Below, one piece after another: positions 9,164-16,666 of a stretch of 64,000 nt of DNA. Position 1 is the first letter of the stretch. Every line of letters starts with the position of its first letter. The position numbers and the translations under genes were made by a program. The notes below the pieces were generated by a model. It saw nothing but the letters and a program-made list of their open reading frames with translations. It was not told the DNA's origin and did not search any database. Source of the stretch: Chitinophagales bacterium (GTDB lineage Bacteria; Bacteroidota; Bacteroidia; Chitinophagales; LD1); assembly GCA_026129525.1 (NCBI GenBank), contig JAHCHW010000012.1, forward strand, positions 62,001 through 126,000, given 5' to 3'.

Positions 9164-9611
9164 TGTTCTCAATACTGACTTCACTGAGTTTATTCTATCG
9201 CTCAATAAAGCTAATGTTGAGTATGTGCTGGTAGGCGGCTACGCTGTTATCTTTCACGGATATCAACGTACTACAGGTGATTTGGATATATGGATAAACC
9301 CAACCGAAGATAATTACACCAATTTGAAGAAGGCTTTTGCCGATTTTGGGATGAGCCTGTTTGATATGACCATAGAAAGGTTTTTAGATACTGAGAACTA
9401 TGATGTTTTCACTTTTGGCAGACCACCAGTTTGTATAGAAATTTTAACTGCCGTGAAAGGATTAAGGTTTAACGATACATACAGCAATGCAAGCATAGTT
9501 ACTTTTGATGGGGTACCGATTAGGATGATTGATTTAAGAGACCTGATTGCTGCTAAGAAAGCCTCCAACCGACTCAAGGATAAGGACGACCTTGAACATT
9601 TGGAAAAGTAA
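9156..9611 (+). CDS. nucleotidyltransferase of the MNT/DUF6036-like type
   Basis: 151 residues. The N-terminal half shows the minimal nucleotidyltransferase signature: VLVGGYAVIFHGYQR followed by the metal-binding GDLDIWI, then a later acidic strand (PVCIEILTAV). The C-terminal RDLIAAKKASNRLKDKDD segment is typical of antitoxin/toxin-type nucleotidyltransferases (MenA/AbiEii and DUF6036 relatives). Proteins of this group attach nucleotides to tRNA or protein targets; the target here is unknown. It overlaps the 71-residue gene by 8 bases. The pair sits between two copies of the fabD 3' end, which marks it as an acquired module. Whether it is toxin or antitoxin cannot be told from sequence. Confidence 0.8.
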   Translation: MANVLNTDFTEFILSLNKANVEYVLVGGYAVIFHGYQRTTGDLDIWINPTEDNYTNLKKAFADFGMSLFDMTIERFLDTENYDVFTFGRPPVCIEILTAVKGLRFNDTYSNASIVTFDGVPIRMIDLRDLIAAKKASNRLKDKDDLEHLEK

Positions 9612-9623
9612 CTGCCGGTGGCA

Positions 9624-9681
9624 CTACCGAGTTTAAAGAAACCCGACCGGGCAATGTGCTTACCGGATTGATTGGAAAGAT
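9624..9681 (+). repeat. direct repeat, copy 2 (orphan 3' end of fabD)
   Basis: Second copy of the fabD end. Read in the fabD frame it continues to KILE and a TAA stop at 9689-9691, slightly different from the present KIIG end. It is not attached to any gene now. A hairpin plus T-run begins inside it, so this copy probably is the ancestral end of fabD. Confidence 0.9.
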
Positions 9682-9719
9682 TTTGGAGTAACCCCAAAGC
9701 AGCTTTCCAAACTTTTTTT
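9672..9719 (+). terminator. intrinsic terminator overlapping the orphan fabD end
   Basis: TTGGAAAG (9672-9679) pairs with CTTTCCAA (9703-9710); an inner TTTGG/CCAAA stem (9682-9686 with 9694-9698) extends it, and seven T follow at 9713-9719. The left arm lies in the repeated fabD coding sequence; copy 1 has the same left arm but no matching right arm or T-run. Confidence 0.7.
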
Positions 9720-9765
9720 GTGGAATAAAATTTTGTTAAGCATCTACATAACGTATTTACTTTTA

Positions 9766-9773
9766 TACATTTG
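9766..9773 (+). promoter_or_regulatory. -7 promoter element for the secreted protein at 9796
   Basis: TACATTTG matches the Bacteroidota consensus TAnnTTTG exactly and lies 22 bases before the ATG. No well-spaced -33 TTTG is visible. Confidence 0.5.
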
Positions 9774-9795
9774 CGTAAACTAAAAAATCACTACC

Positions 9796-10365
9796 ATGAA
9801 AAAAGTTAAAATGCTAGTTGCGGCAGTTATTGCAACAACCGGTTTTGCGTTCGCACAGGAACAGCAAATTCCCGATTTCAAAAACACACCAATGCTTATT
9901 AAAGCCGATGGCTCGTTAAGCAAACTCGAAAAACCTACACAAGAGGTTAAAACGAAAACAAAGGGTTTTAGCTACGGTGCCAGCCAAGTTACCTTCTTAA
10001 ATATCCTTGGCGGAAGTTCACCCGTAAAAATTGACCCGAACGGTGCTAAGTTTATCGTTAAACTGAACGATGCCGAAACTGACCCTGAAGGCACCATCTA
10101 CTTTACCAAAGTAATTGTTGCTAAAGATACCCGCGAGTTGGAGTTAGCTCAAGGCGCGGCAGCCATGGCATCCGCTTTTGGCGGTAAAGGTAAGTCGGTT
10201 CAGCGCGATGACATTAAGCCGGAGTTTGAAAAAGTAGTTCCTGCAGTATGGAAATTTACCCCATCTACTCCACTTGAGCCAGGCACTGAGTACGCTGTGG
10301 TAATGCCCGGTAACGTAGCATTCTGTTTTGCTACAACAGGCACTGCTGCTAAAAAGAAGAAATAA
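9796..10365 (+). CDS. small secreted protein, unknown function
   Basis: 189 residues, no family recognised. A clear signal peptide (residues 1-20, MLVAAVIATTGFAFA then Q) predicts export. The mature part contains a basic KTKTKGFSYGAS stretch, a beta-rich middle with KIDPNGAKFIVKL and a C-terminal domain with LEPGTEYAVVMPG; the overall pattern (property of a material or phase, then a value statement) resembles small Bacteroidota envelope proteins but gives no function. It ends in AAKKKK. It has its own promoter element and an intrinsic terminator 25 bases past the stop, so it is a monocistronic unit. Confidence 0.75.
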   Translation: MKKVKMLVAAVIATTGFAFAQEQQIPDFKNTPMLIKADGSLSKLEKPTQEVKTKTKGFSYGASQVTFLNILGGSSPVKIDPNGAKFIVKLNDAETDPEGTIYFTKVIVAKDTRELELAQGAAAMASAFGGKGKSVQRDDIKPEFEKVVPAVWKFTPSTPLEPGTEYAVVMPGNVAFCFATTGTAAKKKK

Positions 10366-10389
10366 GCAGTAGTTTCTCAATTGATAGAA

Positions 10390-10420
10390 AGCGTTCCGAA
10401 TTTTTCGGAGCGCTTTTTGT
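10390..10420 (+). terminator. intrinsic terminator after the secreted-protein gene
   Basis: AGCGTTCCGAA (10390-10400) pairs with TTCGGAGCGCT (10404-10414) through one T-G wobble around a 3-base loop; a T-run follows directly. Confidence 0.85.
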
Positions 10421-10509
10421 TTATACCATTTCCGTTTACCCCCCTCGTTACCTGAAATTACAGAAGTTCCAATTTTAGAAAAAGTGAACTTATGCGTACG
10501 GGCTATTCC

Positions 10510-10517
10510 TATATTCG
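10510..10517 (+). promoter_or_regulatory. -7-like element abutting the fmt start
   Basis: TATATTCG, then CCCC, then the GTG at 10522. The same 12 bases (TATATTCGCCCC) directly precede the rpe ATG at 12987. With the transcription start expected a few bases after the element, the mRNA would be leaderless. No clear -33 box. Confidence 0.45.
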
Positions 10518-10521
10518 CCCC

Positions 10522-11454
10522 GTGAAAAAATTGCGAATTGTTTTTATGGGCACCCCTCAGTTTGCCGTGCCATTGCTGCAAGCGCTGCTGCAATCGGAAC
10601 ATGAGGTGGTTGCCGTAGTTACCGCACCCGATAAACCCGCAGGCAGGGGCATGAAACTTTCGGAAAGCGAAGTAAAAGTTTGCGCCAACGAAAACAACTT
10701 AACCGTTTTGCAGCCGGTTAGGTTGAAAGACGAAAATTTTCTGCAACAACTCCGCCAACTGAATGCCGACCTTTTTGTAGTAGTGGCTTTCCGCATGTTA
10801 CCCGAAGTAGTTTGGAAAATGCCGCCATTGGGCACAGTAAATCTTCACGCCTCATTGTTGCCGCAATACCGAGGGGCGGCTCCCATTAACTGGGCAATTA
10901 TGAACGGTGAAACCGAAACAGGTGTAACTACCTTTTTTATTCAACAAGAAATAGATACCGGAAAAATAATCTTTAGCGATAAGCTACCCATTCGGGATGA
11001 CGAAACTGCCGGTGAACTTTATACCGAACTGATGACGCTTGGCGCTGCAACACTTCGCAGAACAGTGGATGCCATTGCAACCGGCAACTTTCCTCAAATA
11101 CCGCAGGAACACATAACCGATGTTAAACTTGCACCCAAAATTTTTAAAGACGATTGCCGTATTGACTGGAACAAACCTGCCGGTGAAGTTTACAACTTTA
11201 TTCGCGGGTTAAGTCCGTATCCTGCTGCTTTCACACATATTGAGGGCAAAGTGTTTAAGATTTTTAAGTCGGATAAAGTTGCTGCAATGGAACCACAACA
11301 ACCGGGCAGCTTACTAACCGATGGAAAAACCTTTTTGCATATTGCCTGTAGCAATGGATTAATTTCCGTAAATGAATGCCAACTGGAAGGCAAAAAAAGA
11401 ATGAGCGTACAGGATTTTTTGCGCGGACAAAAACTTCCGGCACAAGTAAACTAA
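10522..11454 (+). CDS. fmt: methionyl-tRNA formyltransferase
   Basis: 310 residues from the GTG at 10522. It formylates initiator Met-tRNA using 10-formyl-tetrahydrofolate. The formyltransferase core shows LRIVFMGTPQFAVPLL at the N-terminus, NLHASLLPQYRGAAPINW with the catalytic Asn/His, and GVTTFFIQQEIDTG with the catalytic Asp; the C-terminal tRNA-binding domain follows. An in-frame ATG at 10492 would add ten residues (MRTGYSYIRP) not typical of the family, and the -7-like element lies between the two, so the GTG is preferred. It is followed after 4 bases by the pseudouridine synthase gene, suggesting an operon of RNA-modification genes. Confidence 0.93.
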   Translation: MKKLRIVFMGTPQFAVPLLQALLQSEHEVVAVVTAPDKPAGRGMKLSESEVKVCANENNLTVLQPVRLKDENFLQQLRQLNADLFVVVAFRMLPEVVWKMPPLGTVNLHASLLPQYRGAAPINWAIMNGETETGVTTFFIQQEIDTGKIIFSDKLPIRDDETAGELYTELMTLGAATLRRTVDAIATGNFPQIPQEHITDVKLAPKIFKDDCRIDWNKPAGEVYNFIRGLSPYPAAFTHIEGKVFKIFKSDKVAAMEPQQPGSLLTDGKTFLHIACSNGLISVNECQLEGKKRMSVQDFLRGQKLPAQVN

Positions 11455-11458
11455 ACAA

Positions 11459-12520
11459 ATGATTGAAGAGGAAGACGATATTATTTCCGAAGCAAAAGAA
11501 AGTTCTGATGATTTTGTAGAAGAAGTGGTGCTTACGGTTGACAAAGGACAATCGCAATTGCGTATTGATAAATTTCTGCACAACTACCTTGGCAGTAACA
11601 TAAGCCGCACCAAAATACAGAACGCAGCCGCAGCGGGCAGTATTGCCGTAAACGGGCAGCCCGTAAAACCAAGTTACAAAGTACGCCCGGGCGATGTGCT
11701 GAAACTGCTCATTCCCCGCCATGCCGAAAACTACGACCTGCTCCCCGAAAACATTCCGTTGGATATTGTGTACGAAGACGACACCCTTATTGTGCTCAAC
11801 AAAGAACCTATGATGGTGGTACACCCGGGCTTGGGCAATCCGAAAGGTACCTTGATTAACGCGTTGCTTTGGCATTTTAAAGATTTACCCTCCGGCAGCG
11901 ATGTGCAACGCCCGGGTTTGGTGCACCGTATTGACAAAGGCACCAGCGGCTTATTGGTAATTGCAAAAACTGAGTACGCATTAGCGCATTTGGCAAAACA
12001 GTTTTTCAATAAAACCACCCAACGCAAATACCTTGCTTTAGTATGGGGCGATGTAAAAGAAAACGAAGGCACCATTATCGGCAACATTGGTCGGCATTCT
12101 AAAGAGCGTAGGCAGTTTGAAGTTTTCCCCGATGGCGATTTCGGCAAACCGGCTGTTACCCACTACAAAGTAGTAGAGCGATTAAACTATGTTACGCTGG
12201 TAGAATGCCGCCTTGAAACCGGCAGAACTCACCAGATACGCGTGCACATGAAATACATTGGGCACACCTTGTTTAATGACGAGCGCTATGGCGGCAACCG
12301 AATTTTAAAAGGCACTATTTACAGCAAATACAAGCAGTTTGTTGAAAACTGTTTTGAAGCCATGCAAAGGCAGGCGTTACATGCGGCTACACTTGGCTTT
12401 GTACATCCGGTTACCAAAAAGGAAATGTTTTTTGAATCGCCCTTGCCCACCGATTTTGAAACTGTGCTCCAAAAATGGCGCAGGTACTGGACTAACCCGA
12501 ATGCATCGGATAGCGAGTAA
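11459..12520 (+). CDS. RluA/RluD-family 23S rRNA pseudouridine synthase
   Basis: 353 residues. An acidic N-terminus (1-25) precedes an S4 RNA-binding domain (about 34-90, LRIDKFLHNYLG) and the pseudouridine synthase domain. The catalytic D159 is in the family motif HRIDKGTSGLLVIAKT; the later GRTHQIRVHM motif is also present. The organisation corresponds to RluD, which modifies helix 69 of 23S rRNA, but the family has several paralogues so the exact target site is inferred. It starts 4 bases after fmt ends and is probably co-transcribed with it. Confidence 0.9.
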   Translation: MIEEEDDIISEAKESSDDFVEEVVLTVDKGQSQLRIDKFLHNYLGSNISRTKIQNAAAAGSIAVNGQPVKPSYKVRPGDVLKLLIPRHAENYDLLPENIPLDIVYEDDTLIVLNKEPMMVVHPGLGNPKGTLINALLWHFKDLPSGSDVQRPGLVHRIDKGTSGLLVIAKTEYALAHLAKQFFNKTTQRKYLALVWGDVKENEGTIIGNIGRHSKERRQFEVFPDGDFGKPAVTHYKVVERLNYVTLVECRLETGRTHQIRVHMKYIGHTLFNDERYGGNRILKGTIYSKYKQFVENCFEAMQRQALHAATLGFVHPVTKKEMFFESPLPTDFETVLQKWRRYWTNPNASDSE

Positions 12521-12593
12521 TTGAAGGTTGTTAAGCAGTTGTCATATTGGGCATATACTTATTTTAGTCTGCAACAAACCAACACTACTTGCA

Positions 12594-12914
12594 ATGAAGG
12601 ATGTTTTAATTTTTTCGGGAGCAGCATTCTTTGAAATATTCGGATGCTTTGCCTTTTGGACTTGTATCCGTTTACACAAATCGGTTTACTGGTTGGTTCC
12701 CGGTGTGCTTTCGTTAATGGTGTTTGCTTTTTTACTTACTAAAGTGCAAACCGAATTTGCCGGAAGAGCTTATGCCATATATGGCGGCATTTACATTGCG
12801 GCTTCGTTATTGTGGCTATACTTTGCCGAACATCACACTCCCGACAAATGGGACATTTTGGGTGCAGGCGTATGTATAGCAGGAGCCTTGGTTATATTGT
12901 TTATGCCGCGGTGA
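12594..12914 (+). CDS. ynfA: YnfA-family (UPF0060) small membrane protein
   Basis: 106 residues from the ATG at 12594 with four hydrophobic helices: about 4-24, 30-48, 60-79 and 86-104. Conserved family features are visible: [27 protein letters not shown] and [19 protein letters not shown]. YnfA belongs to the small multidrug resistance-like (EmrE-fold) superfamily; transport of quaternary or cationic compounds has been proposed. The frame is open upstream to 12528, but those residues do not fit the family. Confidence 0.9.
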   Translation: MKDVLIFSGAAFFEIFGCFAFWTCIRLHKSVYWLVPGVLSLMVFAFLLTKVQTEFAGRAYAIYGGIYIAASLLWLYFAEHHTPDKWDILGAGVCIAGALVILFMPR

Positions 12915-12974
12915 TTAGTGAAGCGTATTTAATCGCGCTCACCCTTTCCCGTTTCACCTTTCCCGTTTCACGTT

Positions 12975-12982
12975 TATATTCG
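12975..12982 (+). promoter_or_regulatory. -7-like element abutting the rpe start
   Basis: TATATTCG followed by CCCC and the ATG of rpe, identical over 12 bases to the element before fmt. Immediately upstream the sequence CCCGTTTCAC occurs twice in tandem (12949-12971 region). Confidence 0.45.
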
Positions 12983-12986
12983 CCCC

Positions 12987-13640
12987 ATGAGTGTAATAGT
13001 AGCCCCATCGGTACTCAGTGCCGATTTCGGAAACCTGCAACGCGATGTTGAAATGCTGAACCGCAGCGAAGCCGAGTGGATTCACATTGATGTAATGGAT
13101 GGCTCGTATGTGCCCAACATCTCGTTCGGCTTTCCGGTGTTGCAGGCAATACGCAAACACACCACCAAGTTTTGCGATGTGCATTTAATGGTGGTAGAAC
13201 CGGAGCGCTACTTTCAGCAGTTCCGCGATTCGGGGGCTGATATGATTACCATCCACTACGAAGCCGTTACGCATCTCGACTCAGCCATTCATCAAATACA
13301 GGCAACGGGCGCAAAAGCCGGAGTGGCGCTTAATCCGTCCACACCTGTTTCGGTTTTAAAAGAAGTAATTCAACTGCTCGATTTAGTATTGGTGATGAGT
13401 GTAAACCCGGGCTTTGGCGGACAAAAGTTTATTCCGTACTCGGTTGAAAAGGTGAAAGAAGCACGTGCCCTTATAAACAGCACCGGCTCTAAAGCTGTTA
13501 TTGAAGTAGATGGCGGAGTTGGTACCGGCAATGCTGCTCAATTGATTCACGCAGGCGCTAATGTATTGGTAGCCGGCAATGCGGTGTTTGCTTCGGCTGA
13601 CCCGCTGCAAACCATTCAACAGATTAAAAACGCAGCATAA
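12987..13640 (+). CDS. rpe: ribulose-phosphate 3-epimerase
   Basis: 217 residues, full length. It interconverts ribulose 5-phosphate and xylulose 5-phosphate in the pentose phosphate pathway. The TIM-barrel metal ligands are visible in WIHIDVMDG and DVHLMV, the catalytic loop in VNPGFGGQKF, and the phosphate-binding EVDGGVG and LVAGNAVF near the C-terminus. The ATG lies 4 bases after a -7-like element, which predicts a leaderless transcript. It is followed by a gap of about 100-200 bases before the TonB receptor. Confidence 0.96.
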   Translation: MSVIVAPSVLSADFGNLQRDVEMLNRSEAEWIHIDVMDGSYVPNISFGFPVLQAIRKHTTKFCDVHLMVVEPERYFQQFRDSGADMITIHYEAVTHLDSAIHQIQATGAKAGVALNPSTPVSVLKEVIQLLDLVLVMSVNPGFGGQKFIPYSVEKVKEARALINSTGSKAVIEVDGGVGTGNAAQLIHAGANVLVAGNAVFASADPLQTIQQIKNAA

Positions 13641-13837
13641 TAAACTGTTTGCTGCTCCGTTATACTGCCTCGCTATAGCTTAGAGAAAGCCACAATGAAC
13701 AACAACCAATTTTCAAACAATGCCTTAATGACTAAATGATAAAAACAACGCAACATCTTCGCACAGATGAATACTGCCAAGTTTGGAGCATTAAGTTTTT
13801 GAACATTGTTTGGTCATTGATTTCTGTTCATTGTTCA

Positions 13838-16393
13838 TTGTTCATATCTAAGAGGCTTTTACTTTCCATTACGTTGGTTCTGTTTTCGTTGATTGTATTC
13901 TCGCAAGGCTTTGCTACGGTAAAAGGAACAGTAAAAGATACTTCGGGCAGAGTGTACGATGCCGTGTTTATTGCCGTGCAGGAAAATGCCAAGTACAATA
14001 CTTACTCCGACAAAAACGGATACTTCGAATTGAAAGTACCTGCCGGAAAAAAAATCACCCTCATCTTTTCTTCCTTAAATATTGAAACACAAAAAGGCGA
14101 GTTGGAACTAACTGCCGGTGAGGTGATAAACATAAACGCCATTGTTACCGAAAAAGTAAATGTGCTGAAAGATGCGGTAATAAAAGGCGACCGCACACAG
14201 GAAAACGGACCCAGCACGGTAGATGTAAAAGTGCAAACACAACTGCCTGCGGTGAACGAAGGTATTGAAGCCTACTTGGTTTATCAGTTAGGTGTTACCA
14301 AAACCAACGAGTTAAGTTCGAACTACAGCGTGCGCGGTGGCAACTTCGATGAGAACTTAGTGTATGTAAACGATTTTGAAGTGTATCGCCCTTTTCTTAT
14401 CCGCAGCGGGCAGCAGGAGGGGCTGAGTTTTGTAAATACCAACATGGTGAGCAATGTAAAGTTTACATCGGGCGGTTTTCAGGCGCGTTATGGCGATAAG
14501 ATGGCCTCGGTGCTGGATGTTACATACAAAAAACCCAAGCAGTTTGGCGGCTCGCTTTATGGCAGTTTGCTTGGCTTTGGCGGACATGTAGAAGGCTGCG
14601 ATAAAAAACAACGCTTTACTTTTTTGCTGGGTGTGCGCCAGCGTTTAAGCCAATACATTCTGCAAAGTTTGGAAGAGAAAGGACAGTACAGTCCTAACTT
14701 TTTAGATGTGCAGGGCTACTTCACTTTTCAGGTAACTGAAAAGTTGGGCATTGATTACATTGCGAATTATGCGCGCAACAACTATGTGTTTAAACCCGTG
14801 CAGCGCGAAACTACTTTCGGTTTGCTGACCGATGTAAAAAAACTGACCGTGTATTTTGACGGGCAGGAAGCCGACCGCTACCAAAGTTTAATGAACGGGC
14901 TTTCGCTCACGTATTTGCCCACCGATCATCTTAAAATAAAATTCCTCGGCTCGCATTACATGAACCGCGAAAAGGAAGCGTATGATATTCTTGGTGAATA
15001 CTACCTGAGCCAAGTGGAAAGCGATTTGGGCAAAAGCAATTTTGGCGATGTGCTTTACAGCCTCGGCATTGGCGGCTTGCACGATTGGGGGCGCAACAAT
15101 CTGAATACTGATGTGTATTATGCGGGGCACCGCGGCTCGTGGTTTAAAAAAGGGCACAACCTACAGTGGGGAGTGGACTACAAGCGCGAAGTAATAAGCG
15201 ATAAAATAAGCGAGTGGGACAGAACCGACTCAGCCGGCTATTCCATCCCTTACCAGTACACTACCGATTTCAACAACTACGATTCTGCCGGAAACCTGAT
15301 TCCCTTTAACCGCCTTACGGTTGACCTGGAGCGCGTGCTCAAATCTTCATTCAACTTAAAGTCGAACCGCTACTCGGTGTTTATACAAGATAGCTGGAAG
15401 TTTGGCGATACATCGCGCTTTAATCTTACGTACGGTTTGCGTTTCCAGTTTTGGGATGTAAACAAAGAGCCGGTAATTACTCCGCGTGTGCAGTTCAGTT
15501 ACAAGCCGAAAGGCAAGGCGGATATTCTGTTGAATTTGGCTGTTGGAACGTATTACCAACCTCCGTTCTACCGCGAAATGCGAAACTTAGAAGGGCATGT
15601 AAATACCAAACTGAAAGCGCAGAAATCGTTTCATGCAGTAGCGGGTTTAACGTATGCTTTCAAAGCCTGGAAACGCCCTTTCAGTTTTACCACCGAAGTG
15701 TATTACAAGTATTTGTGGGATATGGTACCGTATGAGTTCGACAACGTGCTCATTCGCTACTTCGGGCAAAACCAAAGCAAAGGCTACGCTGCGGGAATTG
15801 ACATGCGCCTGAACGGTGAATTAGCCGAAGGTTTGGAAAGCTGGATTACCCTGAGTGTAATGGGCACGCAGGAAGATATTATTGGCGATAAATACACCGC
15901 TTATTACGACAGTGCCGGGCGACCTATTGTAAACAACAGCCGCAATGCTTCGCTTATTGTTGACTCCGCCACCGTTTACCCGGGCTTTATTCCCCGCCCT
16001 ACCGACCAGCGGGTTAACTTCTCTATGTTCTTTCAGGATTACATTCCCAAGTTTCCGTTTATCAAAGTGCATCTCAGTTTAATTTTCGGAACGGGTTTGC
16101 CGTTTGGCCCGCCCGATAACAATCGCTATAAAGATGTGCTGCGTATTCCACCTTACCGTAGGGTGGACATCGGCTTCAGCGGGCAGTTGTGGAACCCCAA
16201 GTGGGCAAAAAAGGAAAACAAGTTTAATCAGGGATTGAAGAGTGTATGGGCAAGTTTAGAGGTGTTCAACATTTTCGGAATTACCAACACGGTTTCGTAC
16301 CTGTGGGTGCGCGATATTTACGGCTCGCAGTATGCCGTGCCCAACTATTTAACCGCACGAAGAGTAAACGCCAAGGTGGTGTTTAATTTTTAA
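13838..16393 (+). CDS. TonB-dependent outer-membrane receptor with carboxypeptidase-regulatory N-terminal domain
   Basis: About 851 residues from a TTG at 13838. The frame is open to an ATG at 13736, but that start adds 34 residues from AT-rich intergenic-looking sequence with repeated TGTTCAT, while the TTG places a good signal peptide (SKRLLLSITLVLFSLIVFSQ) at the N-terminus. Next comes a CarboxypepD_reg-like beta sandwich (VKGTVKDTSGRVYDAVFIAV), a plug domain (SNYSVRGGNFDENLVYVNDFEV) and a 22-strand-type beta barrel ending in an aromatic residue (VVFNF). It imports a substrate across the outer membrane using TonB energy; no SusD partner is adjacent, so the substrate is unknown. Confidence 0.88.
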   Translation: MFISKRLLLSITLVLFSLIVFSQGFATVKGTVKDTSGRVYDAVFIAVQENAKYNTYSDKNGYFELKVPAGKKITLIFSSLNIETQKGELELTAGEVININAIVTEKVNVLKDAVIKGDRTQENGPSTVDVKVQTQLPAVNEGIEAYLVYQLGVTKTNELSSNYSVRGGNFDENLVYVNDFEVYRPFLIRSGQQEGLSFVNTNMVSNVKFTSGGFQARYGDKMASVLDVTYKKPKQFGGSLYGSLLGFGGHVEGCDKKQRFTFLLGVRQRLSQYILQSLEEKGQYSPNFLDVQGYFTFQVTEKLGIDYIANYARNNYVFKPVQRETTFGLLTDVKKLTVYFDGQEADRYQSLMNGLSLTYLPTDHLKIKFLGSHYMNREKEAYDILGEYYLSQVESDLGKSNFGDVLYSLGIGGLHDWGRNNLNTDVYYAGHRGSWFKKGHNLQWGVDYKREVISDKISEWDRTDSAGYSIPYQYTTDFNNYDSAGNLIPFNRLTVDLERVLKSSFNLKSNRYSVFIQDSWKFGDTSRFNLTYGLRFQFWDVNKEPVITPRVQFSYKPKGKADILLNLAVGTYYQPPFYREMRNLEGHVNTKLKAQKSFHAVAGLTYAFKAWKRPFSFTTEVYYKYLWDMVPYEFDNVLIRYFGQNQSKGYAAGIDMRLNGELAEGLESWITLSVMGTQEDIIGDKYTAYYDSAGRPIVNNSRNASLIVDSATVYPGFIPRPTDQRVNFSMFFQDYIPKFPFIKVHLSLIFGTGLPFGPPDNNRYKDVLRIPPYRRVDIGFSGQLWNPKWAKKENKFNQGLKSVWASLEVFNIFGITNTVSYLWVRDIYGSQYAVPNYLTARRVNAKVVFNF

Positions 16394-16420
16394 GAACAAG
16401 CAGCGCTAAACAACCCGCTC

Positions 16421-16666
16421 TTGAACTTCGAAAAACAAACTTTACTGGTGGGGATATTGTCTTTCGCTATTATTCTGTTGCTTGGCATTTATCTTACCAT
16501 AAGCGAAGCGGGCGGCTACGATTTTACTTTCCGAAACCGAGGAGGTAGTGTAAACAGTTACTTCATTAATGGTCCTGTTGTTATAGGAATTGCGTTGTTG
16601 TTGGGAGCAATAATGTTAGTGGGAGTTATAGCGAGTAGAGATGATAAAAAGAAGAGAAGTGCATAA
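16421..16666 (+). CDS. small two-helix membrane protein, unknown function
   Basis: 81 residues from a TTG start. Two hydrophobic helices (about 8-27 and 50-69) flank a polar loop with FRNRGGSVNSYF, and the tail is basic (RDDKKKRSA). No family recognised. It begins 28 bases after the TonB receptor and may be co-transcribed with it. Its stop codon ends exactly where the stop of the opposite TlpA-like gene begins. The codon pattern and membrane organisation make it likely to be a real gene, but the start is uncertain. Confidence 0.6.
   Translation: MNFEKQTLLVGILSFAIILLLGIYLTISEAGGYDFTFRNRGGSVNSYFINGPVVIGIALLLGAIMLVGVIASRDDKKKRSA

Noticed and set aside
10492..10521. Longer fmt start at ATG 10492
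   Set aside because: Ten non-family residues would precede KKLRIVFMG, and a -7-like element lies between the two starts.
13736..13837. Longer TonB receptor start at ATG 13736
   Set aside because: The added residues look like translated intergenic repeats (TGTTCAT) and would bury the signal peptide; not fully excluded.
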